Shown here in pieces: positions 1 through 5,964 of a stretch of DNA of 15,526 bases (the stretch's first letter is position 1; each line of letters opens with the position of its first letter). Source of the DNA: Methanobrevibacter sp. (GTDB lineage: Archaea; Methanobacteriota; Methanobacteria; Methanobacteriales; Methanobacteriaceae); contig WRMT01000032.1 of assembly GCA_009777005.1 (NCBI GenBank), positions 1 through 15,526 on the forward strand. The letters run 5' to 3'. The notes below the pieces were generated by a model. It had not been told where the DNA came from, did not search any database, and worked only from the letters and a program-made list of their open reading frames with translations. The position numbers and the translations under genes are program-made.

Positions 1-74
1 AAAAAGTTTATTAAGATAAAAAAAATTATAAACTGAAAAATAAGTTTAGCTGTTGTCATATATTTTCTAAAAAA

Positions 75-94
75 AACAACAACAACAACAACAA
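75..94. repeat. AAC trinucleotide microsatellite
   Basis: A short run of consecutive AAC units lies just beyond the 3' end of the methyltransferase remnant. It is simple-sequence DNA of the kind common in AT-rich intergenic regions. No coding or regulatory role is evident. Confidence 0.7.
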
Positions 95-117
95 ATCAAA
101 TGAGAAATTGATCCCTT

Positions 118-591
118 TTAAGTATTTTCATTGAAAATAATGATAAATCCATTAGGGTTTTAATACTCTATTAAGTTTTTTTAAGTCTTCATTGAAATTT
201 GACCAAAAATAGACTGATTGAAAAGCTGTGACAATATTAAAAGTTTCATCTTCAAATGGTATTTTGCTTACAGATTATGAAGAATCTCAACTTTTATTTC
301 ATTAATAGCTAATTTATTTAATTTACTAGATTTCAAAACACAGAGTTTTTAAATAGTTTAGCGTGAATTATTCCATTGCGTGACATTTAACTAAATTTTT
401 TAACATTAACTCCACCACCACAACCCATATCAAAAATAACATTATTATCCTTGATATTTATGTGATTGATGCACAATTAACAATTTTTCATTAGCTTCAT
501 TCATTATTTCAATCATTTGAGAACCTTATTCTCCTTCTACTTTGCATGGATTATTATTGGTTATCCATAGTTTTTCTCTACCTACATACAT
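118..591 (-). pseudogene. Decayed class I SAM-dependent methyltransferase
   Basis: Reading the minus strand from an ATG at 591, pieces of one protein appear in shifting frames. An N-terminal part contains NNPCKVEGE, a stop, then GSQMIEIMNEANEKL. The SAM-binding motif I follows as VIFDMGCGGGVNVKKF near 385-435. A later block (about 145-260) reads SVSKIPFEDETFNIV and then TAFQSVYFWSNFNEDLKKLN, the usual post-motif region of small methyltransferases. The final NGFIIIFNE is one frame away, and a stop lies at 118-120. I count at least one in-frame stop and three frameshifts, so no functional product is expected. The family is recognised from the glycine-rich DxGCGGG motif and the PFED motif. The substrate cannot be told. 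The remnant is divergent from the thioredoxin gene at 646. Confidence 0.8.
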
Positions 592-611
592 TTATCATGA
601 AAAAAATCTAG

Positions 612-633
612 AATTATATATTCTATAAAAAAT
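612..633 (+). promoter_or_regulatory. Archaeal TATA element for the thioredoxin gene
   Basis: TTATATAT followed by TCTATAAAAAATATAA lies about 15-35 bases before the ATG at 646. No Shine-Dalgarno sequence precedes that ATG. The spacing suggests transcription starts at or within a few bases of the start codon, giving a leaderless or nearly leaderless message, as is common in archaea. This is inferred from spacing only. Confidence 0.45.
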
Positions 634-645
634 ATAATAATAACC

Positions 646-1134
646 ATGAAAAATTCTTATAAAATCATATGTGTTATTATTTTATTAATCTCTTTTTTAG
701 CTATTATAGCTATTGTTGCAAGTGGAATATTCTCTAATGATAGTGACAGGAAAGGATGTTTAACAGTATTTGACACATCAGATGAAAATAACATTATTAT
801 TAATGATTCGGGAATCCAATGGAATGAAAACTATACATCAGCTATTCTTGAATCTAAAAAGACTAATAAACCCATGTTTGTCTATTTTTGGGCTTCTTGG
901 TGTTCATATTGTAAACAACTAGAATCTGAAACTTTCACAAATCTGATGGTTCAGCGTGAAATAGCTGAAAATTATATTCCAGTGAAAGTTGATGGAGATA
1001 CTTATCCAGAATTATGTTCAAAATATAATGTTATGGGATTTCCTACCCTCATTATTATAGATTCAAATGAGAAAAAATTAGATTCAATTGAAGGATTTTA
1101 TTCAGCTAGTGAACTTTTAAATAGAATTAGCTAA
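646..1134 (+). CDS. Membrane-anchored thioredoxin-like protein
   Basis: 162 residues. Residues about 6-28 form one hydrophobic segment (uncleaved signal anchor or signal peptide), which places the rest outside the cytoplasmic membrane. The thioredoxin fold follows: the active site is WCSYC with Cys86 and Cys89 after FVYFWAS, and the cis-proline loop is GFPT with Pro133. Members of this family carry out thiol-disulfide exchange, reducing or isomerising disulfides in exported proteins. The gene ends two bases before the next frame, which encodes a CcdA-type membrane protein. The two therefore form an obvious electron-transfer pair, with CcdA passing reducing equivalents from cytoplasmic thioredoxin to this extracytoplasmic one. 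Two extra cysteines (38 and 124) have no clear role. The start is the first ATG after a TATA element, with no ribosome-binding site seen. The family call is firm; the specific client proteins are unknown. Confidence 0.9.
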   Translation: MKNSYKIICVIILLISFLAIIAIVASGIFSNDSDRKGCLTVFDTSDENNIIINDSGIQWNENYTSAILESKKTNKPMFVYFWASWCSYCKQLESETFTNLMVQREIAENYIPVKVDGDTYPELCSKYNVMGFPTLIIIDSNEKKLDSIEGFYSASELLNRIS

Positions 1135-1208
1135 TTATGGTCTACTTAATTCCGTGCAGGGATAATGAAATAGCGATAGTGAGAAAAAAAATTGTAAGTG
1201 TGATAGAA

Positions 1209-1868
1209 ATGAATATTCTTCCTTTATTTTCCTTTTTAGCAGGATTTGCTTCAATTTTATCTCCATGTATACTCCCTCTTATACCCGTGTTTATTGGTTA
1301 TTTTTTAGCTAAAAAGAAAAAAATCGAAATATTTTCATTTATTTTAGGATTATTTTCTATATTTCTTATTTTTATTATATTAACCATGGTTTTTACAGCA
1401 GCTATTAATCACTACTTATATTATATTAGAATAATAGCTTCTTTAATTTTAATAACATTGGGAACAGCTATTTTATTTAACAAGAATATTTTAAACATAA
1501 GTCCTCCACATTATAATCTTGATTCTGGTAAAAATCAAGATGACAATAATGAAAACATTTTAAAATTGATTAAATCCTCATTTATCACAGGATCATTAAC
1601 ATCTTTGGCTTGGGCTCCATGTTATGGAACCTATCTTATAAGTTTAATTTCATTTTCGGTTGCAACAGAAAATACATTTTACAGTGGAGTTAATTTACTT
1701 ATTTACACATTAGGATTTGGATTAAGCTTATTTATAATTGGATTTTTGATTTCAGCTATAAATATTCAAAAACTAATAAATAAAGCAGATTTAATCAATA
1801 AAATATCTGGAATTTTAATTATATTGGGAGGAATTTATTTACTTTGGATTCAATTCTTTGGATATTGA
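1209..1868 (+). CDS. CcdA-type transmembrane thiol-disulfide electron carrier
   Basis: From the ATG at 1209 the protein is 219 residues with about six hydrophobic segments, the usual CcdA size and topology. The two signature cysteines are present: Cys20 in SILSPCILPLIP of the first segment and Cys138 in LAWAPCYG of the fourth. In the CcdA/DsbD family this pair carries electrons across the membrane to an outside thioredoxin. The gene directly upstream encodes such a protein. The frame is open back to an ATG at 1137, which would add 24 polar residues not typical of the family. I prefer 1209 because the membrane segment starts there and AAGTGTGAT lies a few bases before it. The start remains uncertain. 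A run of T residues at about 1897-1905 may end the transcript. Confidence 0.88.
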   Translation: MNILPLFSFLAGFASILSPCILPLIPVFIGYFLAKKKKIEIFSFILGLFSIFLIFIILTMVFTAAINHYLYYIRIIASLILITLGTAILFNKNILNISPPHYNLDSGKNQDDNNENILKLIKSSFITGSLTSLAWAPCYGTYLISLISFSVATENTFYSGVNLLIYTLGFGLSLFIIGFLISAINIQKLINKADLINKISGILIILGGIYLLWIQFFGY

Positions 1869-2127
1869 AAATTCCATTCAAAAAGACCTTGACAAATTTT
1901 TTTTAATTAGCTAATTATTATAAATTATATTTAATAATTTTAAATGCTTTTTTTCATTTTAAATTACATTTAATACATTATTTTTAATATTATAATATAA
2001 ATTAAAAAAATTAGAGGTTAATTATAAAAATATTTAGAAAATTAGTTAAAATGATTGTAGTCTTAAAAAAAAGATTGTAATTAATGATTTATTAACAATA
2101 TGAATAATAAAAATAATAAAAAATAAG
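1869..2127. other. Intergenic gap between convergent genes
   Basis: About 260 bases of very AT-rich DNA separate the 3' ends of the CcdA gene (plus) and the M14-like gene (minus). The T-rich run at 1897-1905 could serve as an archaeal oligo-T terminator for the plus-strand operon. No ORF or RNA gene is visible. Confidence 0.5.
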
Positions 2128-2814
2128 TTAAAATGCAGTGTTATCTAAGTTTATTAAGAATTCTAACACGAACCTGTCTGTTACATTTTCAGATTCATTA
2201 ATATAAGTTTCATAGATTAACGATGGTGTTCCATTTTTTAAAATAGGAATTGAAATATAATCTGGGCTTGTTGGATGATCATCATCTGCAGCTACAAAAT
2301 TTAGAATTTTCATACCAGAAATATTCTTTATTATCTCCATCCCTATCATTTTTGATATTTCATCATTTAGTGGAGCTATGATAAAATTATTTTCTGCATA
2401 AACCCCTCTATGAGCATGAAAATCAATAGCTAAGCTATAATTTTTACTTATGATGTCTGGAACTACATAATCTCTAGCTAATATTTGACCATTTATTCTT
2501 CCTTTATCAAAATCATCTTTATCTTTAGTTACTTCAATAACATAAACATAATAAGAATTATTTAATGAAGAAGAATATTCTTTCAAATATTTTAATACTG
2601 AATTGTGAGATTTAAATTCTAATGGGTGAACTCCCACAATAATAGCTATTTTATTTTCTGAATTAGGATTACCATAAGGTCCTTCAAGTGAAACTTTTCC
2701 TAATTCATTTTCACCTAAAACAACAGAATGATTATTAATTACATTCATCACAACAATAGAACTGATTACCATAAGAAACACAATACATAGGAGTAAAACA
2801 TTGTATTTTTTCAT
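2128..2814 (-). CDS. Membrane-anchored M14-like zinc carboxypeptidase/deacylase relative
   Basis: 228 residues from the ATG at 2814; an upstream in-frame TTG adds only three residues. Residues about 5-25 are a hydrophobic anchor or signal peptide, so the domain is extracytoplasmic. The rest shows the metal site of the M14 metallopeptidase/aspartoacylase fold. HPLE supplies His63 and Glu66, DFHAHRG supplies the third ligand (His133 or His135), and Glu202 in IYETY is the likely catalytic glutamate. At about 200 residues the domain is shorter than classical carboxypeptidases. Members of this fold cleave C-terminal residues or N-acyl groups. An attractive but unproven role is trimming of pseudomurein peptides or other cell-surface material. 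It stands alone, convergent with the CcdA gene. A TATA-like CATATAATA lies about 30 bases before the start. Confidence 0.68.
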   Translation of the reverse strand: MKKYNVLLLCIVFLMVISSIVVMNVINNHSVVLGENELGKVSLEGPYGNPNSENKIAIIVGVHPLEFKSHNSVLKYLKEYSSSLNNSYYVYVIEVTKDKDDFDKGRINGQILARDYVVPDIISKNYSLAIDFHAHRGVYAENNFIIAPLNDEISKMIGMEIIKNISGMKILNFVAADDDHPTSPDYISIPILKNGTPSLIYETYINESENVTDRFVLEFLINLDNTAF

Positions 2815-3182
2815 AATCAACAACTTCTTTAAAAAACAATATTATATGTTTTTCACGATTTTTTTTTAAAAATATTTTTAGAATATAAACTTTTTATTAT
2901 ATATTTAAGATCTAATTATTTATAATAATTTAAAATCTAATTCTTCGTATTTTAAAGATTTTTTTTTATTAATCTAAAATTAATTAATTTTTTATATTAT
3001 TTATTATAATTCTAATTTTAATTAATAGATAAATAGAATATAATTATTTTATTAAATAAATATTTTTTAATAATAGATTTAAATTTAATTAAATTTTATC
3101 AAAATATATTCTCTAAACTACTTTTTTGAACTTTTTTATCCTATAAAATGATTTGTGAACGGAATTGCGTTAAATAAAATAG
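2815..3182. other. AT-rich intergenic region with the promoter of the M14-like gene
   Basis: Apart from a TATA-like ACATATAATATTG on the minus strand near 2838-2850, this stretch is almost pure A/T. I see no reading frame, RNA gene or clear repeat in it. Confidence 0.4.
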
Positions 3183-3440
3183 CTAAAATAGAGAAATTAT
3201 TGTTAAAGTAACAAATATCTTTGTTTTTTTAGATTTTGTCCTAATTAAGAAAATTGATATAAAAATAGAAATTATAAATAATATTATCCATAAGTCATTG
3301 AAATATATGTAAATTGAACTAGTTATAAAATCTACAGAGCATATTGCATTAACATCCAAACCTCCAAAAAAGAATTTAGCTATTGAATATAAAAAATTTA
3401 TAGGAAATGGTTGAGGATTTACATTAGTTGAGAATGTAAT
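3183..3440 (-). pseudogene. C-terminal remnant of an unrecognised membrane protein
   Basis: The minus strand is open for 86 codons from 3440 to a TAG at 3183-3185, with two stops directly upstream and no usable start codon. The reading is protein-like. It includes NPQPFPINFLYSIAKFFFGG, then LDVNAICSVDF, then a strongly hydrophobic segment (IILFIISIFISIFLI) followed by a basic tail with several lysines. That pattern fits a single membrane helix with a cytoplasmic positive tail. No family is recognised. I treat it as the surviving end of a truncated gene, because no start or ribosome-binding site can be placed. It abuts the 3' end of a broken exonuclease III copy, so it may have been cut when the island formed. 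Confidence 0.4.
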
Positions 3441-3465
3441 TTATCAAATTCCTCTCTTAAATAAT

Positions 3466-3756
3466 TCAAATTTCAATCTTTAACCCTATTGGACAATGAT
3501 CAGAACCCATGACATCAGACAAAATGTAGCTATCCACTACATTATCTTAAAATTCTTCATTGACAAAAAAATAATCAAGTTGCCAACTTACATTTCTGTC
3601 ACGAGCTTTTGTTCTATAGCTCCACCAAGCATAATTTTTTGGTTGGTCATTGAACATTCTGAAGGAGTCTGTGTAGCCATTAGCTAAGAATTTGTCTATC
3701 CATTCTCTATTGCATAAAACCTGAAACTTTCTCATTTTCTTTGGGTTTAGCTATAT
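3466..3756 (-). pseudogene. xth: Exonuclease III 3' fragment A
   Basis: This segment corresponds to residues about 161-257 of the intact exonuclease III at 14606-15379, in the same orientation. Reading the minus strand gives IAKPKENEKVSGF, a one-base deletion, then REWIDKFLANGYTDSF and WWSYRTKARDRN. VNEEF is followed by an in-frame TAA where the intact gene has Lys, and SDVMGSDHCPIGLKIEI ends at a natural stop (3466-3468). The frameshift and nonsense mutation make it non-functional. At the upstream side the homology stops at about 3756, immediately before a palindromic direct repeat. It resembles fragment B (7655-7965) more than the intact gene (shared KVSGFM and the CCACCAAG variant), so A and B come from a second xth lineage. 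Confidence 0.88.
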
Positions 3757-3757
3757 A

Positions 3758-3830
3758 AAACCTTGGTTCAAGGAAATGACAAGTACATCTTATGAAACTA
3801 TCATTTTAATGAAACCTTGGTTCAAGGAAA
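3758..3830. repeat. Pair of 19-bp direct repeats, each a short palindrome
   Basis: AAACCTTGGTTCAAGGAAA occurs at 3758-3776 and again at 3812-3830, a 54-base period. Each copy contains CCTTG-GTT-CAAGG, a perfect inverted repeat with a three-base loop. The first copy begins where the xth fragment A homology ends. The pair could be a protein-binding or recombination site at the island edge. Only two copies are present and there are no cas genes, so it is not called a CRISPR. Confidence 0.6.
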
Positions 3831-4042
3831 CACGTGTCCTCGAAAAAAAATTTATCGGGAAACTGGGGTCGACGAAAAATCGGGTATCATAATAGTGTGG
3901 CAAATAAATTAAAAAAAATAAAAAATACCCCTTCTTTTTTCTTTGAAAAATAAAATATCTCATTCCTTTCTTTAAAAAAATAAAAAAAGAATAACGCTTT
4001 TAATTAAAGTGGAAAGCGTGATTCAGTCAACCACTATAAGGA
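3831..4042. other. Non-coding stretch with an unusually G/C-containing block
   Basis: Positions about 3831-3890 contain CACGTG, GTCGAC and two related CGA...AAAA...ATCGGG segments. They are clearly richer in G and C than the surrounding A/T sequence. The remainder (3891-4042) is A/T-rich with no ORF. It lies just beyond the end of the minigene cluster. Whether it is an origin, an attachment site or a foreign insertion cannot be told. Confidence 0.35.
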
Positions 4043-4180
4043 TTAATAAAATATAGATAGCTGTTGCTCACTACCACTAGGTATTTCACCTAAGAATATG
4101 AGCATAACTATACAGTATATAATACATACGAATATAAACATTCCACCATAAAATAATATTAATTGTGCAAGTCCATTCAT
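4043..4180 (-). CDS. 45-aa single-span membrane peptide (minigene)
   Basis: ATG at 4178-4180, TAA at 4043-4045. The peptide begins MNGLAQLILFYGGMF, continues through a long hydrophobic stretch to about residue 30 (FLGE), and ends in a polar tail (PSGSEQQ). It should therefore be a single-span membrane peptide. The ribosome-binding site is excellent: AGGTGAT three bases before the ATG, matching the 3' end of archaeal 16S rRNA. It begins ten bases after the stop of the 32-aa peptide gene, so the two are almost certainly co-translated. No family is recognised. Toxin, holin-like or regulatory membrane peptides are possibilities, but nothing in the sequence decides among them. Confidence 0.6.
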   Translation of the reverse strand: MNGLAQLILFYGGMFIFVCIIYCIVMLIFLGEIPSGSEQQLSIFY

Positions 4181-4190
4181 TAAATCACCT

Positions 4191-4289
4191 TTAAAATGGA
4201 GTTTTAGTCATATTACCGAAAGCAATAATTAAAAAAATAATATATAAAATAAAGAAAAGTATTCCAATTGGATTAATTTTCTCATTCAT
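4191..4289 (-). CDS. 32-aa single-span membrane peptide (minigene)
   Basis: ATG at 4287-4289 and TAA at 4191-4193 enclose a 32-residue peptide. It opens MNEKINPIG, is followed by about 17 hydrophobic residues (ILFFILYIIFLIIAFG), and ends with a short polar tail. AGGAG seven bases before the ATG is a good ribosome-binding site. The next minigene begins only ten bases after its stop. A decayed ORF at 11579, beginning MNNKLN and followed by a hydrophobic run, occupies the corresponding place in the right arm, which supports this as a real, recurring gene. Function is unknown. Confidence 0.58.
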   Translation of the reverse strand: MNEKINPIGILFFILYIIFLIIAFGNMTKTPF

Positions 4290-4399
4290 TCTAATTCTCC
4301 TAAAATTTTCATATATTCAAATTAAATTTGGAATTGAGTATAATAAATTTTTTTAAATTCCCTATTAATTCTTTTGTTCTGCAATTCAATTAAATAAAA

Positions 4400-4495
4400 T
4401 CATGTATTCTTTTTTTCTTCTGAAAAACCCCCTTTGTTAATATTTTCCTCAATAATTTCATTTTTACCAAGTAAACTATTTACTAAAAATAGCAC
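4400..4495 (-). CDS. Possible 31-aa peptide (weak minigene candidate)
   Basis: A GTG at 4493-4495 opens a frame ending in TGA at 4400-4402. It encodes a short hydrophobic start (MLFLVNSLLG) followed by a charged tail with several Glu, Lys and Asn. It begins three bases after the stop of the 33-aa frame upstream. There is no convincing ribosome-binding site and the start codon is non-standard. It is listed because it sits inside a run of minigenes on the same strand, but it may be non-coding. Confidence 0.22.
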   Translation of the reverse strand: MLFLVNSLLGKNEIIEENINKGGFSEEKKNT

Positions 4496-4497
4496 GA

Positions 4498-4599
4498 CTA
4501 AATTTTTTTATTTACTCTTCTTATCACATCCCATATAACTTTAATCTCAAAATGATGAGTTTTAACAACTTTAATCTTAATTAATTCTCTAAATAACAA
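4498..4599 (-). CDS. 33-aa basic peptide, TTG start (minigene candidate)
   Basis: Frame from TTG (4597-4599) to TAG (4498-4500). The peptide begins MLFRELIKIKVVKTHHFEIK and ends with basic residues, an amphipathic, positively charged sequence. The start rests on AAGGAG about seven bases upstream. An ATG three bases after the same site would give only seven residues, so TTG is the better choice. It is the second gene from the 5' end of the minus-strand minigene run. No family is recognised. It could also be the tail of a decayed gene. Confidence 0.4.
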   Translation of the reverse strand: MLFRELIKIKVVKTHHFEIKVIWDVIRRVNKKI

Positions 4600-4630
4600 T
4601 TCATTTCTCCTTCACAGTTAGGATAAACTA

Positions 4631-4726
4631 TTATGATTCACTTCCTTCAAAATCACAGTTTTCAGTGTATATCGGTTCTTCATAGCCACAATTCCTACAT
4701 TTAACTACAAAATCACAGATTTTCAT
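4631..4726 (-). CDS. 31-aa CxxC zinc-ribbon-like peptide (minigene)
   Basis: ATG at 4724-4726, TAA at 4631-4633. The peptide contains VVKCRNCGYEEP with Cys10 and Cys13 as a CxxC knuckle, plus Cys4 and Cys24. Four cysteines in 31 residues suggest a small metal-binding (zinc ribbon) fold. The tail is acidic. GGTGGAAGT lies just before the ATG as a ribosome-binding site. That site falls exactly where inverted homology with the right arm ends (about 4733), so the start of this gene lies on a rearrangement junction. The gene is divergent from the winged-helix regulator at 4952, which is a plausible regulator of the run. Function unknown; a truncated larger zinc-ribbon protein is the main alternative. 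Confidence 0.5.
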   Translation of the reverse strand: MKICDFVVKCRNCGYEEPIYTENCDFEGSES

Positions 4727-4905
4727 ACTTCCACCAGAAAATATTGAAATATCTTTAATAAATCAGCAAATCGTTCTATTCTATTGTTTTTAATGACTGA
4801 TAGCAACTCATTTTTCATTTTATTATTTTGTATCATATAGTTTTTAATTGTAATTATTATGTAGTAACTTGTATATAAATATGAGTATTTTGTACATTTT
4901 ATAAT

Positions 4906-4921
4906 AATTTAGTCTAAAATT
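4906..4921. promoter_or_regulatory. Near-palindromic candidate operator downstream of a TATA element
   Basis: AATTTAGTCTAAAATT is a near-perfect inverted repeat placed right after TTTATAATA and about 30 bases upstream of the regulator ATG. The same TATA-TTAGTCTAA arrangement precedes the second regulator (11340-11365), and a degenerate form precedes the right regulator copy (10921-10939). This suggests autoregulation by these winged-helix proteins. Confidence 0.45.
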
Positions 4922-4951
4922 AATACAATAACAACAATTTTATTATAAAAT

Positions 4952-5224
4952 ATGAAAGATAAAAAAATGATAGAACTATTATCATATGTAAAGTTATCCA
5001 CATATAGAGTAAAAGTTTTATTAGCATTAAACAATCAAAAAAAATTTGTATTAGCCTCTGAACTGTCTAAAATAATTGATATAAGAATAACACATATTGG
5101 AGCAACATTAAAAGAATTAACCGAGAAAAAATTAGCTTATTGCCCCAACCCTGATGTTAAAAGAGGAAAACTCTATGAAATCACAGATATTGGAAAAGAA
5201 ATCGCTGACTACTTAGAAAAATGA
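4952..5224 (+). CDS. Winged helix-turn-helix transcriptional regulator (intact left copy)
   Basis: 90 residues. The helix-turn-helix region covers about residues 35-60 (ASELSKIIDIRITHIGATLK). The wing is GKLYEITDIGKEI, with the DVKRGKLY hairpin just before it. The whole protein is one winged-helix domain of the ArsR/MarR-like kind common in archaea, expected to bind an operator as a dimer. The promoter holds a TATA element followed by a TTAGTCTAA palindrome, consistent with autoregulation. A second, frameshifted copy lies inverted at 10616-10886, with homologous promoter and 3' sequence. The gene is divergent from the minus-strand minigenes (4043-4726), which it may control. Target genes are inferred from position only. 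Confidence 0.8.
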   Translation: MKDKKMIELLSYVKLSTYRVKVLLALNNQKKFVLASELSKIIDIRITHIGATLKELTEKKLAYCPNPDVKRGKLYEITDIGKEIADYLEK

Positions 5225-5260
5225 TTTTTTTAAAAAAAAATCAATAAAACAAATAATAAC

Positions 5261-5634
5261 CCAAAAAAAAAACGCTCTTGTGTACATACCTTAGCAAAAA
5301 TTAGATTTGACAGCAGCATATCAATAAATGATTATATCATGTAAAATTTTAAATCATGAAAATATTAGAATGCTTTTAATCTTTGCTAAACATCTATAAG
5401 GAAGTTTTCAAACTATATTAATTTTGCAATGATTGACATGCATGAGCGAAAAAAATATGAGTTAAAGAGATCTTAGCAATTATTAAACATGGAGAGTGTT
5501 CAGAAAGTAATTTTTGTAAATAAAAATGCTTAAAAAATAAAGAATTGTTCAGTGAAATACTCTCTTTTTCAAAGATTTTTCAAAAAAATTCAAATTTTTT
5601 GAACAAAATTTTATTACTGGACACTCTCACATGA
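5261..5634. mobile_element. Left-arm-specific insertion interrupting the inverted homology
   Basis: In the right arm AAATAATAAC runs directly into the AAAAAATATACAATT sequence. In the left arm these are separated by about 370 bases. The 3' part of the insertion is the MITE at 5492-5628. The 5' part (5261-5486) has no ORF. It carries a weak inverted pair, TTAGCAAAAATTAGA near 5291 and TAATCTTTGCTAA near 5380, whose meaning is unclear. Confidence 0.5.
5492..5628. mobile_element. 137-bp MITE with terminal inverted repeats and 5-bp target duplication
   Basis: The element begins GAGAGTGTTCAG and ends with CTGGACACTCTC. These termini are inverted repeats matching at 11 of 12 outer bases, with weaker similarity further in. 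The flanks are ACATG at 5487-5491 and again at 5629-5633, a 5-bp direct repeat typical of transposase-made target duplications. The interior is A/T-rich and non-coding. It is therefore a non-autonomous miniature element mobilised in trans by a transposase not present in this window. Confidence 0.75.
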
Positions 5635-5635
5635 C

Positions 5636-5797
5636 AAAAAATATACAATTCACTATATTAAAATGTTACTTAATAATTATCATAGAAATATAAAAATCTA
5701 TCCGAATAAAGATACTTCTATTAAATTATATAATATCAAATTTTCAATATACAGTAATTTTTTCTAAAAAATAATACAATTTTCTAATTTATCCTCC
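5636..5797. repeat. Inverted duplication, left arm block 2 (non-coding)
   Basis: AAAAATATACAATTCACTAT and the following TTAATAATTATCATA match the reverse complement of about 10440-10577 (AAAAATATACAATTTACTAT and onward). The match continues into TTTTTTCTAAAAAA. The block is non-coding. It links the regulator block with the Orc1/Cdc6 3' scrap and shows that the inverted homology is not limited to genes. Confidence 0.65.
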
Positions 5798-5906
5798 CTA
5801 TTTATCCTCAAGAAATTTTTTTAATTTTCCAACAGGAACTTTAAACCAGGTTTCCTCTCCCCTGATAATCAGTAACAGTAGATAAAGGATTGGAGGGAGT
5901 TTGATC
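5798..5906 (-). pseudogene. C-terminal scrap of an Orc1/Cdc6-like gene
   Basis: The minus strand reads DQTPSNPLSTVTDYQGRGN and, after a frame change, FKVPVGKLKKFLEDK to a TAG at 5798-5800. Its DNA matches the plus-strand segment after the truncated Orc1/Cdc6 gene on the right (GGAAAATTAAGAAAATTTTTTGA near 10384). The GRG plus VPVGKL ending resembles the wing and tail of an initiator winged-helix domain. The AAA+ part is absent in this arm. Assignment rests mainly on position in the inverted duplication. Confidence 0.45.
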
Positions 5907-5964
5907 TTAAAAAAAAATTTATCCATAAAATGAAAATATTCATGTTTTTTAGAATAACCTTATC

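Larger units (their letters stand above)
4734..5260. repeat. Inverted duplication, left arm block 1 (regulator block)
   Basis: This block matches the reverse complement of about 10577-11085. It begins with the last codons of the second regulator (ATATTGAAATATCTTTAATAA, matching the 3' end of 11070-11327). It continues through GATAGCAACTC, the promoter TTGTATATAAAT and the regulator gene, and ends at AAATAATAAC. The match stops abruptly at about 4733, inside what is an intact gene on the right. The left arm is therefore a partial copy of the right arrangement. Confidence 0.8.

Noticed and set aside
3496..3687. 63-codon plus-strand ORF
   Set aside because: Opposite-strand shadow of the exonuclease III fragment A; low-complexity reading without a ribosome-binding site.
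3758..3830. CRISPR mini-array
   Set aside because: Only two 19-bp copies, no third repeat, no cas genes and no leader.
4416..4468. Alternative peptide MKLLRKILTKGVFQKKKR in another frame
   Set aside because: Overlaps the weak 31-aa candidate, lacks a ribosome-binding site and is mostly lysine from A-rich DNA.
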